Positions 1 to 8,131 of a DNA stretch of 18,666 nt are shown in pieces. The DNA lies in contig CATPCA010000040.1 in NCBI GenBank assembly GCA_955652545.1, forward strand, positions 1-18,666, given 5' to 3'. The translations under genes and the position numbers were made by a program. Under the pieces are notes generated by a model. That model was not told the origin of the DNA and searched no databases. It saw only the letters and a list, made by a program, of their open reading frames with translations. This stretch comes from Candidatus Dormiibacterota bacterium. GTDB lineage: Bacteria; Chloroflexota; Dormibacteria; UBA8260. The first letter of the stretch is position 1. The number at the start of each line of letters is the position of its first letter.

Positions 1-1096
1 GCGCGCCGGGCCGGTCGGCAGCCCGAGCCACGGCTCGCCGGCTCAGCCACGGGTGTCGCGCCATCAGCAGCGCCAGTGCGGTGACCCGCCTCCGGTTGCG
101 ATGGAGGGCTGCGTGGTCGTGCCGGTACCCAGCCTGCGCGGCGGTGCCGTCGACGTCCCCGGAGAGCAGGGCTGCGAGGTGGAGCCCGAGCCGCTCGCCC
201 AGGAGCAGGCCGATGCCGATGCCCTCGCCGGTGGTGGGGTCGTCATAGCCTGCCGCGTCGCCCACGAGGAACATCCCGCAGGCGGCGACGGTGTGGGAAC
301 GCTGCCGGAACTGTCCGGCGGCGAGCACGCGACCGACCGGCTCGGCTCCACGCAGCACCGGGAGCGCGGCGCGAGCTGCCGCCACGTAGTCGCGAGCGGT
401 CACCCCGATGCGTGCCCGACCGGCAAGGGTCGAGACGAGGAGCAACTCCGGGCCCACCGGGCACTGGTACCACTCTTCTCTCTTGGCAAAGGTCACGGTG
501 ATCCTGTCGAGCTCGCGGACGTCGAGTCTCCAGTGACCGGCGAGGCCGTACCGCCCCGCACCATCGGCCGGTGCGGTCCAGCCGGCGGCCGCGCGCATCG
601 GCGAGTGCAACCCGTCGGCGGCCACGACCGCGTCGGCGGGAAACTGTCCTTTCTCGGTGGTCACGCCGCAGACCAGGCCTGATGCGCAGTGCAGGACACC
701 GGTGGCACGCACACCCTCGAGGAGCGTGACCCGGGGCGCACGGCGCAGAGCGTCGACGAGCACACCGTCGAAGAGCGTGCGACGCACCCCCAGGCCCCAT
801 CGCTCGCCGCCGTCGGGTGGGACCGGGAAGGGGGCATACGCGGCCGGTGTGCCGTCGCCGTGCGTGTACATCACCCCATGGATGCGCGGCGCGCCGACGG
901 CCACCACGTCGTCCAGCACGCCGAGGCGGCGGAGACAGGCGACCCCTGGGGGCATCAGCCCTTCGCCGCATGCCTTGTCGCGGGGAAAGCGAGCGCTGTC
1001 GAGGACCGTCACCGAATGTCCGGCGCGGCTGAGAGCGAGGGCGGTGGCGGCGCCACTCGGCCCCGCGCCCACGACCACGGCGCCCGCCTGGCTCAT
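1..1096 (-). CDS. FAD-dependent oxidoreductase, geranylgeranyl reductase/FixC-like family (3' end missing)
   Basis: Starts at ATG 1096 and is still open at the left edge after 365 codons. The N-terminus has the Rossmann FAD motif GAGPSG (residues 10-15) followed by the acidic end of the second strand (D33). Next comes the motif DKACGEGLMPPG (about 40-51), typical of flavoprotein dehydrogenases and monooxygenases of the geranylgeranyl reductase/FixC type. A second FAD-contact motif, GDAAGYDDPTTGEGI, begins at G279. Members reduce isoprenoid or polyketide-like substrates, or hydroxylate small molecules, so the substrate here cannot be named. The gene lies 10 bases downstream of the glycosyltransferase gene on the same strand, so co-transcription is likely. 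No clear Shine-Dalgarno sequence precedes the ATG. Family assignment is firm; function is open. Confidence 0.85.
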   Translation of the reverse strand, partial: MSQAGAVVVGAGPSGAATALALSRAGHSVTVLDSARFPRDKACGEGLMPPGVACLRRLGVLDDVVAVGAPRIHGVMYTHGDGTPAAYAPFPVPPDGGERWGLGVRRTLFDGVLVDALRRAPRVTLLEGVRATGVLHCASGLVCGVTTEKGQFPADAVVAADGLHSPMRAAAGWTAPADGAGRYGLAGHWRLDVRELDRITVTFAKREEWYQCPVGPELLLVSTLAGRARIGVTARDYVAAARAALPVLRGAEPVGRVLAAGQFRQRSHTVAACGMFLVGDAAGYDDPTTGEGIGIGLLLGERLGLHLAALLSGDVDGTAAQAGYRHDHAALHRNRRRVTALALLMARHPWLSRRAVARAADRPGA

Positions 1097-1106
1097 GGCG
1101 GTGGCG

Positions 1107-2090
1107 CTACAGCGCGCTCTCGATGCCGGCCAGGACGTCGTCGACGCGGATCCGCTCCAGCGAGGCGGACGCGCTGCCCGCTGGGATGGCCTGCACCACG
1201 CGGTGCTCGCGGCCGGCCGGAGCGCGGCTGCGCCCATTGGTCGGGCCGAAGAGGCCGACGGACGGCGTGCCCACTGCCGCCGCAAGGTGGAGGAGCGGGG
1301 TGTCGGCGGCCACCAGCAGGTCGCAGCGCGCGATCACCGCGGCGGTGGTGGCGAGGTTGAGCTCGCCGCAGAAATCGAGGGTCTGCGATGCCAGGTCGAG
1401 GCGCATCGCCTCCGCGGCCTCCCGATCGCGCTCGTCGCCGACCAGGATGACCCCGGCGCCATGCCGCGACGCGAGCCGATTGGCGAGGTGGGCGTAGCGC
1501 TCCGGCGACCAGGCCACCACCGATGTGTCGGAGAATCCATTGCCGGGGGCGATGGCGACGAGCAGCCTGCTGCCGTTCTCGACACCGTTGCTGAGGAGCA
1601 ATTGCTCCGCCACAGTGGTCGCGGCGGAACCGGGGTTGAACTGCGCCTCTGCCGCCGCGATGCCGCCACCGGCGAGGTGCCGGCAGAGCTCGAGCCATGC
1701 GAGGCCGCGATTCTGGCCGGGTACACAGGGGACACGGTCACTGAAGAGGATGCCGCTCACGCGGCCACGGCAGCCCAGCCGGCGCGGGACCGCCGCCGCG
1801 TAGACCGTCGCCCGCACCAGCGCGGAGTCGCTGCAGACCACCGCGACGTCGAGACGGCGGCGGCGCAGCTCGAACCACAGGCGCCCGAGGCGGAGGAACC
1901 TGGCGCCCCCAGACAGGGCTGCCACCGGGACGACCTCGCCGGCGCCCGCAAGGTCCCTGGCGACGTCGGCCGCGGTGGGTGGGCACGCCACCAGCACCGG
2001 GTCGTCGGCGGCCTCGGCGAGGCCGGCGATCAGGGGTGCTGCCTGGAGCGTCTCGGTGAGCCCACCCGAGACGACGACGACGGTGTTCAT
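1107..2090 (-). CDS. Glycosyltransferase family 9 (heptosyltransferase-like)
   Basis: A 327-residue protein from ATG 2090. A start 12 codons upstream is possible, but the family's first beta strand (MNTVVVVSGG) begins at 2090. The C-terminal half carries the GT9 nucleotide-sugar signature: VAADTPLLHLAAAVGTP (D263, H268) followed by GLFGPTNGRSRAP. A preceding ILVGDERDREAA segment fits the second Rossmann-like domain. GT9 enzymes transfer heptose or related sugars from a nucleotide donor to cell-surface glycans. In an organism that may lack lipopolysaccharide, the acceptor could be another envelope glycan. It is divergent from argF and is followed after 10 bases by the FAD oxidoreductase. Acceptor and donor cannot be read from the sequence. 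Confidence 0.82.
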   Translation of the reverse strand: MNTVVVVSGGLTETLQAAPLIAGLAEAADDPVLVACPPTAADVARDLAGAGEVVPVAALSGGARFLRLGRLWFELRRRRLDVAVVCSDSALVRATVYAAAVPRRLGCRGRVSGILFSDRVPCVPGQNRGLAWLELCRHLAGGGIAAAEAQFNPGSAATTVAEQLLLSNGVENGSRLLVAIAPGNGFSDTSVVAWSPERYAHLANRLASRHGAGVILVGDERDREAAEAMRLDLASQTLDFCGELNLATTAAVIARCDLLVAADTPLLHLAAAVGTPSVGLFGPTNGRSRAPAGREHRVVQAIPAGSASASLERIRVDDVLAGIESAL

Positions 2091-2098
2091 GGCGTCCA

Positions 2099-2104
2099 AC
2101 CCTA
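2099..2104 (-). promoter_or_regulatory. Possible -10 element for the GT9 gene
   Basis: On the minus strand TAGGGT ends 8 bases before ATG 2090, which would give an almost leaderless transcript. There is no convincing -35 hexamer and no Shine-Dalgarno sequence. Weak evidence alone, but the arrangement recurs at other genes in the window. Confidence 0.3.
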
Positions 2105-2164
2105 CCGTTCTGAGACAGCTGCGCACTCATCCGCAGCTACGTCGGCGCATTCTCGGTGCGCTCA

Positions 2165-2170
2165 TATACT
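2165..2170 (+). promoter_or_regulatory. Probable -10 element for argF
   Basis: TATACT is close to the sigma-70 consensus and lies 12 bases before ATG 2183, so the mRNA leader would be only a few bases. The expected -35 position (about 2142-2147) is not conserved. Its location inside the longer reading frame that opens at GTG 2156 argues for ATG 2183 as the true start. Confidence 0.5.
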
Positions 2171-2182
2171 GGCCAAGAACCG

Positions 2183-3145
2183 ATGTCCCCAGCCCTGCGA
2201 GGCCGCGACCTCCTCAGCATCGCCGACCTCGGGCGCGAAGAGATCGCCGAGGTGCTCGAGGTCGCCGCACGCGCCAAGGCGGGTGAGGACCTGGGCAGAC
2301 CGCTCGAAGGCGCCAACCTGGCCATGATCTTCCAGAGGCCGAGCAACCGCACCCGGGTGTCCTTCGAAGTCGCCATCAACCGCCTGGGCGGCCATCCCAT
2401 CGCCTTGTTCGGCGACGAGATCCGGCTCGGCGAGCGCGAGACCGCCTCGGACATCGCCCGCATCCTTGACCGCTACGTCGACGGCGTCATCGCCCGGCTG
2501 GTCTCCCAGCGCGACCTGGTGGCCATCGCGGGGGCCGTCCGGGGTCCTGTGGTCAGCGCCATGACCGACGCCGAACACCCCTGCCAGCTGCTCGCCGACC
2601 TGCTGACGGTCCGCGAGGTCACCGGCAGGGTGGCCGGGTCGCGGGTTGTCTACATCGGCGACGGCAACAACGTCTGCACCTCGTGGCTGTACGCCGCGGC
2701 GATCTGCGGCGTCGACCTGCGGGTGGTGTGCCCGCCCGGGTACGAGCCGTCAGAGGCGGTGCTCGACCGCGCCGCCGGCCTGCGCGGCAACGGCACCGGC
2801 TTCAGCGTGGGCCACGATCCCAAGCCCGCTCTGCGTGACGCGGAGATCGTCTACACCGACGTGTGGACGAGCATGGGACAGGAGGCCGAGCAGCAGCGCC
2901 GCCGCGAGGACTTCGGCCACCTCCAGGTCAACGAGCGCCTTCTCTCGCTGGCGCCACCGACGGCGCGGGTGATGCACTGCCTGCCCGCTCACCGCGGGGA
3001 GGAGATCACCGACAGCGTGTTGGACGGCCCCGCCTCGATCGTGTTCGACCAGGCTGAGAACCGTCTCTGGGCGCAGCAGGCGCTGCTCGCCCTGGTGTTC
3101 GCCGGGGCTCCCCGGCATGCCTCGCGGCCGGCCGGGGTTCGCTGA
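2183..3145 (+). CDS. argF: Ornithine carbamoyltransferase
   Basis: Catalyses carbamoyl phosphate + L-ornithine to L-citrulline in arginine biosynthesis (cytosolic). The 320-residue protein has the carbamoyl-phosphate loop SNRTR (54-58, usually STRTR), HPCQ (132-135), the ornithine-binding loop DVWTSMG (226-232) and HCLP (265-268). The SMG and HCLP motifs separate it from aspartate carbamoyltransferase. ATG 2183 is preferred over GTG 2156 because a good -10 element lies between them and the family N-terminus matches. The stop TGA overlaps the cdaA ATG by one base, so argF probably leads this operon. No other arg gene is in the window, which is an unusual setting for argF. Confidence 0.93.
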   Translation: MSPALRGRDLLSIADLGREEIAEVLEVAARAKAGEDLGRPLEGANLAMIFQRPSNRTRVSFEVAINRLGGHPIALFGDEIRLGERETASDIARILDRYVDGVIARLVSQRDLVAIAGAVRGPVVSAMTDAEHPCQLLADLLTVREVTGRVAGSRVVYIGDGNNVCTSWLYAAAICGVDLRVVCPPGYEPSEAVLDRAAGLRGNGTGFSVGHDPKPALRDAEIVYTDVWTSMGQEAEQQRRREDFGHLQVNERLLSLAPPTARVMHCLPAHRGEEITDSVLDGPASIVFDQAENRLWAQQALLALVFAGAPRHASRPAGVR

Positions 3146-4002
3146 TGGCCTCGGCCTGGCACGACACGCTCATCTTCCTGCAGAACATCGGGTGGCGCGA
3201 TGTCCTCGACGTCAGCATCGTCGCCGTGCTGCTCTACCAGCTGCTCAAGCTGGTGCGGGGCACGCAGGCTGCCCAGCTGCTCGTCGGCCTTGTGGTGATC
3301 GCCACCGTCGGGCTTGCCGCTGAAGCACTCAACCTGCGCCTGCTCCAGGTGATCTTCCAAAACGGCGGCCAGGCGATCGTGATCGCGGCGGTCATCCTCT
3401 TCCAACCCGAGCTGCGCCGTGCGCTGGACCAGGTCGGCCGCCTCGGCAGGGTCCGGTCGCTGCTCGGTCACCATGCGAGCGAAGCGGCGCAGCGAGTCGT
3501 CGACGAGGTGATCCGCGCGGCCGGCTCCCTGAGCGAGCGCAGGACAGGCGCGTTGATCGTGTTCGAGCGCGAGACCGGCCTCGAGAACATCGCCGCCACC
3601 GGTGTGCGCATCGACGGCGAGGTGACCGCGGAGATGCTCGCCACCATCTTCATGCCGGGCACATCGCTCCACGACGGCGCGGTGATCATCCGCCAAGCCC
3701 GGCTGATCGCGGCCGGCTGCGTGTTGCCGCTCGCCGAGACCATTCCCGGAGTGGGCCGCATGGGCACGCGTCACCGGGCGGCTGTGGGGCTCACCTTGCA
3801 GAGTGACGCGGTGGTGCTCATCGTCAGCGAGGAAACCGGACTGATCAGCATCGCCCGCGACGGCCGGATCACGCGCGGCCTCGACCAGAACGCGCTGCGC
3901 AGCACCCTGATGACGATGACAGGGGTCGACGCTCCACCGCGGCAGGGTCTGGTACCGCGCCCGGCCGTGCTACGGGCAATCCGGCGCCGGACGCATCCGT
4001 GA
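3145..4002 (+). CDS. cdaA: Membrane diadenylate cyclase CdaA (DacA)
   Basis: Condenses two ATP into cyclic di-AMP, a second messenger controlling osmolyte/potassium transport and cell-wall homeostasis. The 285-residue protein has three predicted N-terminal membrane helices (about 20-38, 44-62, 66-88) and then a DisA_N cyclase domain. That domain contains both catalytic signatures: DGA (177-179, in LHDGAVII) and RHRAA (209-213, in GTRHRAAVGL). Length and layout match CdaA, not the DNA-scanning DisA. The start overlaps the argF stop by one base. The stop overlaps the cdaR start by four bases (GTGA), indicating translational coupling with its usual partner. Confidence 0.95.
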   Translation: MASAWHDTLIFLQNIGWRDVLDVSIVAVLLYQLLKLVRGTQAAQLLVGLVVIATVGLAAEALNLRLLQVIFQNGGQAIVIAAVILFQPELRRALDQVGRLGRVRSLLGHHASEAAQRVVDEVIRAAGSLSERRTGALIVFERETGLENIAATGVRIDGEVTAEMLATIFMPGTSLHDGAVIIRQARLIAAGCVLPLAETIPGVGRMGTRHRAAVGLTLQSDAVVLIVSEETGLISIARDGRITRGLDQNALRSTLMTMTGVDAPPRQGLVPRPAVLRAIRRRTHP

Positions 4003-5003
4003 AGCTCCCCGGGTTCGCCACGCGCAACCTCCGGCTCAAGGCCTTTGCCACCGTTCTCGCCACCGTGACCTGGGCCAGCGTGGTGTACGCAAGCAACCCG
4101 CCCGACTCCCGGTCAGTGACGATCAACGTGCCGCAGAGCAGTGGACAGGTGGCGCCGTACGTGCTCGTCCACTCTATCGCCCCGATGGTCATCCGGGTGA
4201 TCGGCACGCGGCAGCACCTCAACGCCTTCGACCCCAACGACCTCGTGGTCAGCGTCAACTACAAGGCGATCACCCATCCGGGTGCACAGTCACTCCCGGT
4301 GACCGTCACCAACAACGACCGCGACGTCCTCCTCGACAATCCTCCGACCACCGTCGCCGCGGAGGTCGACCACCTCGGTTCGGCGACAGTTCCGGTCACT
4401 GTTGTCATCAGCACGCCACCTCCTCAGGGCTACGTGGAGACGAGCAGCTCGACAGATCCCAGCACGGTCACCGTGATCGGACCGCAGAACCAGCTCGGCG
4501 GGGTGCAGGCCAAGGTCACCGCCGATCTCGCAAACCAGAAGACCAACTTCCAGAAAGACGAGACGGTGGTACTCTTTGACGCGACCAACCAGAAGCTGGG
4601 CGGCTTCGGAATCACCATCGTCACCATCGCCGGCCATCCCCCGGGGACCGTGCTGGTCAACATCGCGGTCACCGCCAGCCTCACCTCGCGGGCCAGCGCC
4701 GTGCTGCCGCGAGTGGTCGGCACCGTGGCGCCGGGGCACGAGGTCGCGGCCACCGCGCAGTCGCCTCTCGTGGTCGTGCTCAACGGTCCGCAGGACCTGC
4801 TCAACAACCTCGACTCGATCCCGACCGACTTCATCTCGGTCAACGGACTCACGTCCAGCAGGACGTTCGTGGTGAACATCGTCACGCCACCCGGCGTCAC
4901 GGCTACTCCGGGGACCGTCTCGGTGACCATCACAGTGGTGGCCGTCCCATCGTCGTCGCCGACACCTGGGCCGACCACACCCACTCCGACGCCCACCCAC
5001 TGA
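3999..5003 (+). CDS. cdaR: YbbR-domain protein, CdaA regulator CdaR
   Basis: A 334-residue membrane-anchored protein starting at GTG 3999, which overlaps the cdaA stop as GTGA. One hydrophobic segment (about residues 13-31) should anchor it with the rest outside. The exterior part is a series of beta-rich YbbR-type repeats, visible as recurring VPVTV, VTVIGPQNQL and VVVLNGPQDLL segments. A low-complexity Ser/Pro/Thr tail (VPSSSPTPGPTTPTPTPTH) ends the protein and probably lies in the cell wall. CdaR homologues bind and modulate CdaA; overlap with cdaA supports the same role here. YbbR repeats are weakly conserved, so assignment rests on layout and context as much as sequence. Confidence 0.88.
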   Translation: MKLPGFATRNLRLKAFATVLATVTWASVVYASNPPDSRSVTINVPQSSGQVAPYVLVHSIAPMVIRVIGTRQHLNAFDPNDLVVSVNYKAITHPGAQSLPVTVTNNDRDVLLDNPPTTVAAEVDHLGSATVPVTVVISTPPPQGYVETSSSTDPSTVTVIGPQNQLGGVQAKVTADLANQKTNFQKDETVVLFDATNQKLGGFGITIVTIAGHPPGTVLVNIAVTASLTSRASAVLPRVVGTVAPGHEVAATAQSPLVVVLNGPQDLLNNLDSIPTDFISVNGLTSSRTFVVNIVTPPGVTATPGTVSVTITVVAVPSSSPTPGPTTPTPTPTH

Positions 5004-5060
5004 TCAACGCACCCTTCGCCCGCTGTAACCACCCCCGCGACGGAGCCGTTCACACCTGAT

Positions 5061-6899
5061 ATGTGCGGAATCATCGGCTACTCCGGGCGCCGCCAGGCCG
5101 CCCCGGTGCTGCTCGACAGCCTCGAGCGACTGGAGTACCGCGGGTACGACTCCGCGGGCATCGCGGTGCTCGACGAGGACGGTGGCGCCACCGCCGTCGC
5201 CAAGAGCAACAACAAGGTCGCCGACCTCGTCCAGCAGTTCGCCGCGGACGGAATGCCCAGCGGCCACACCGGTATCGGCCACACGCGGTGGGCCACGCAC
5301 GGCCGGCCGACGGTGGTCAACGCCCATCCGCACCGCGACTGCACCGGTCGCATCCACCTGATCCACAACGGCATCATCGAGAACTACCGGGAGCTGCGGG
5401 CCGAGCTGGTGGCGGCCGGACACGAGTTCGTCAGTGACACCGACACCGAGGTTGTGCCGCACCTCGTCGAGCAGCACTACACCGGCGACCTGGCCGCCGC
5501 GGTGCGCGCCGCACTGCGGCGCATCCACGGCGCGTATGCACTGGTGGTGATCTCCGCCGACGAGCCGGGACGCATCGTGGGCGCGCGGCTCAACGCGCCA
5601 CTCGTCATTGGCCTCGGCGACGACGAGGTCTTCGTCAGCAGCGACATCACTGCGCTGATCCCGTACACGAAGCGCGTCATCGTGCTCGGCGAGGGCGAAG
5701 TCGCCTCGACGTCACCAGAGGAGGTGATCATCACCGGCATCGACGGCGCGCACCGCGAGCCGCGCGTTGTGATCGTCGACTGGGAGGCCGAGCAGGCGCA
5801 GAAGGGTGGTTACCCGCATTTCATGCTCAAGGAGATCCACGAGCAGCCGGCGTCGCTGCGCGCCGCCCTCCGTGGCCGCATCGACGATTCGGGGTTCGTG
5901 GACCTCCCCGACGTGGCCCTCGACGACAGCCATCTCGCCGCCCTGCACCAGGTGACGATCGTCGCATGCGGCTCCGCGTGGATCGCCGGCCTGGTCACCA
6001 AGTACGCCGTCGAAAAGCTGGCGCGTGTCAAGTGCGACGTCGAGCCGGCCAGCGAGTTCCGCTACGGCGATCCGCTCGTGGACGAAGGCACTCTGGTGGT
6101 GGCCTTCTCGCAGTCCGGGGAAACCGCCGACACGCTTGCCGCGGTGCGCGAGGCGCGACGGCGCGGCGCCACGGTCATCGCCGTCACCAACGTGGTGGGC
6201 AGTGCCCTGTCGATGGAGTCGGATGGCGTCATCTACATGCAGTCTGGACCGGAGATCTGCGTTGCCGCCACCAAGACGATGGTCAACCAGATGGCCTGTG
6301 GCCTGCTGCTCGCGCTGCGGCTCGGCCAGGCGCGAGGAACGCTCGACGATGACGAGCATCGCCGCCTGACCGCGGCGCTGCTCGAGGCGCCGGCGCTTGT
6401 CCAGCGGGCGCTGGACCTCGAGCCTCAGCTCGCCGAGATGGCGCAGCGCTATTCGCACACCCGCAACGCGATGTACATCGGCCGGGGCATCAACTTCCCC
6501 GTGGCCCTCGAGGGGGCGCTGAAGCTCAAGGAGGTGTCGTACATCCACGCAGAGGGATACGCCGCCGGAGAGCTCAAGCACGGCCCCATCGCACTGCTGG
6601 ACCCCGACGTGCCGGTGGTGGCCCTGGCGACACGCTCGCGCACGCTGCCCAAGATGGTCAGCAACATCCAGGAGGTGAGCTCACGCGACGCTCCCGTGAT
6701 CGCGTTGGTCACCGAGGGCGAGAACCCGTTCGACGCCGGCTTCGTGCGTGACCTCGTCGAGGTGCCGTTGACCGATGAGCTGGTCTCTCCGCTGGTCAAC
6801 GTCGTTCCGCTGCAGCTCTTCGCGTACCACGTCGCCGTCGAGCGCGGTTGCGATGTCGACCAGCCACGCAACCTCGCCAAGTCGGTCACCGTGGAGTGA
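5061..6899 (+). CDS. glmS: Glutamine--fructose-6-phosphate aminotransferase (isomerizing)
   Basis: Makes glucosamine-6-phosphate from fructose-6-phosphate and glutamine, the first committed step to UDP-GlcNAc and peptidoglycan. The 612-residue length is normal. The N-terminus MCGIIGYSG exposes the nucleophile Cys2 of the class II glutamine amidotransferase domain after Met removal; LEYRGYDSAG follows. Two SIS sugar-isomerase domains occupy the second half, with CGSAWIAG (about residue 302), SQSGET (about 350), HAEGYAAGELKHGPIAL, and the conserved end DQPRNLAKSVTVE. It follows cdaR after 57 bases with no obvious separate promoter or strong Shine-Dalgarno site. Its stop overlaps the acpS-nnr start. 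In many cdaA operons this place is held by glmM, a later step of the same pathway. Confidence 0.97.
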   Translation: MCGIIGYSGRRQAAPVLLDSLERLEYRGYDSAGIAVLDEDGGATAVAKSNNKVADLVQQFAADGMPSGHTGIGHTRWATHGRPTVVNAHPHRDCTGRIHLIHNGIIENYRELRAELVAAGHEFVSDTDTEVVPHLVEQHYTGDLAAAVRAALRRIHGAYALVVISADEPGRIVGARLNAPLVIGLGDDEVFVSSDITALIPYTKRVIVLGEGEVASTSPEEVIITGIDGAHREPRVVIVDWEAEQAQKGGYPHFMLKEIHEQPASLRAALRGRIDDSGFVDLPDVALDDSHLAALHQVTIVACGSAWIAGLVTKYAVEKLARVKCDVEPASEFRYGDPLVDEGTLVVAFSQSGETADTLAAVREARRRGATVIAVTNVVGSALSMESDGVIYMQSGPEICVAATKTMVNQMACGLLLALRLGQARGTLDDDEHRRLTAALLEAPALVQRALDLEPQLAEMAQRYSHTRNAMYIGRGINFPVALEGALKLKEVSYIHAEGYAAGELKHGPIALLDPDVPVVALATRSRTLPKMVSNIQEVSSRDAPVIALVTEGENPFDAGFVRDLVEVPLTDELVSPLVNVVPLQLFAYHVAVERGCDVDQPRNLAKSVTVE

Positions 6900-8131
6900 G
6901 CGGCGGCACCGGGGTGGACGTCACCTCGGTTGCGCGCGTGGCGGAGCTGCTGTCGCGCCGGCCACAGGTTGCGCAGCGGGTGTTCACGGAGTTGGAGCGC
7001 CGCAACAGCGACGGACACCCGCAGCGATGGGCGACGCGATGGGCGGCCAAGGAGGCGGTGCGCAAGCTGTACGGGGCGCTGGGGCTGCCGCTGCCGGCCT
7101 TCCAGCACGTCGAGGTCGTCGTCGGCGCCGGGGGCGCGTCGTCGCTGCGCGTGCACGGCGTCGCCAGCGACCTGCACTTGTCGCTGTCGCACGAGGGCGA
7201 CATCGCCGTGGCCGTCGTCACCGGCGACCCGGCGCCGGCGAGCTACGCCGAGGTGCCGCCGGCGCTGCATCTTGCCGCCAGGCCGGATGACGCGCACAAG
7301 GGCACCTTCGGGACCGTGGTGGTGGTGGGCGGCGCGGTCGGCTTCAGCGGTGCGCCGCTGATGAGTGCGACCGCCGCGGCGCGCGGCGGCGCCGGCCGCG
7401 TCCGCGTCTGCGTTCCGAACTCAATCTATGCCGCTGTGGCAGCGCAGACAGTCGAGGTCATGGCCCATCCGTTGCCCGATGCCGAAGGTGGCATCGCGCC
7501 GCCGGCGCTGGCTGTCCTCCGCGAGCGCCACTTCCCCGGCGCCACCGCCCTTGTCGTCGGACCCGGTCTCGGCCGGGCGGCCGGCACAGAGCGCTTCGTT
7601 GTCGACCTCCTCCATGACCTGCCCGCGCCCACGGTCGTCGATGCCGACGGGCTCAACATCGCGGCTGCGAGCGGTGTGGACTGGCGCAGCTGCAATCAGC
7701 CGGTCGTGCTCACCCCCCACCCGGCAGAGATGGGCCGGCTGTGCTCGCTGGCGACGTCGGACGTCCAGCAGCGCCGGCGCGAACTGGCCACCTCGTTCGC
7801 TCACGACAGTGGGGCGGTGCTCGTGCTCAAGGGCAGCGACACGGTGGTCGCGTCCCCCGACGGCCGGGTCCACGTCAGCGATGTCCGCGTCGTCGCGCTG
7901 GCCAGCGGCGGCAGCGGTGACGTGCTCTCCGGCCTGCTCGCGGCCTTGATCGCTCAGGGGCTCGAGCCGTTCGACGCCGCCGTCGCCGCGGTGTTCGTGC
8001 ACGCCGAGGCGGGGCTGGCACTGCAGCATCGCCGCGGCCGCGCGGGCGTCCTGCCACGCGACGTCATCGATGAATTGCCGGCGGCGCAGGAGCGAGTTCG
8101 CCGGGTGCTCGAGCACCGGCAGACGCGGTGA
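6896..8131 (+). CDS. Fused holo-ACP synthase / ADP-dependent NAD(P)HX dehydratase
   Basis: A 411-residue two-domain protein starting at GTG 6896, overlapping the glmS stop as GTGA; earlier in-frame starts lie inside glmS. Residues 1-115 look like AcpS, which moves 4'-phosphopantetheine from CoA to acyl carrier protein: GVDVTSVARV with D8, RWAAKEAV with E53, and LSLSHEGDIAVAVV. Residues 125-405 are a YjeF_C/NnrD domain that repairs hydrated NADH/NADPH. Its motifs are KGTFGTVVVVGG, GPGLGR, VVDADGLN, LTPHPAEMGRL, LKGSDTVVASPDG and the nucleotide/catalytic loop ASGGSGDVLSG (D342). Nnr is usually fused to the epimerase YjeF_N, which is absent here. The reading frame is continuous with a short linker at about 112-130. 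Both activities are inferred from retained key residues. Confidence 0.88.
   Translation: MSGGTGVDVTSVARVAELLSRRPQVAQRVFTELERRNSDGHPQRWATRWAAKEAVRKLYGALGLPLPAFQHVEVVVGAGGASSLRVHGVASDLHLSLSHEGDIAVAVVTGDPAPASYAEVPPALHLAARPDDAHKGTFGTVVVVGGAVGFSGAPLMSATAAARGGAGRVRVCVPNSIYAAVAAQTVEVMAHPLPDAEGGIAPPALAVLRERHFPGATALVVGPGLGRAAGTERFVVDLLHDLPAPTVVDADGLNIAAASGVDWRSCNQPVVLTPHPAEMGRLCSLATSDVQQRRRELATSFAHDSGAVLVLKGSDTVVASPDGRVHVSDVRVVALASGGSGDVLSGLLAALIAQGLEPFDAAVAAVFVHAEAGLALQHRRGRAGVLPRDVIDELPAAQERVRRVLEHRQTR

Noticed and set aside
657..2327. A 556-codon open frame on the plus strand
   Set aside because: It lies antisense to the FAD oxidoreductase and GT9 genes and runs into argF. The translation is low-complexity Arg/Ala/Gly/Pro text without any family motif, as expected for a shadow frame in G+C-rich DNA.
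5712..6581. A 289-codon minus-strand frame inside glmS
   Set aside because: It is fully antisense to the conserved SIS domains of GlmS; no motif or ribosome site supports it.
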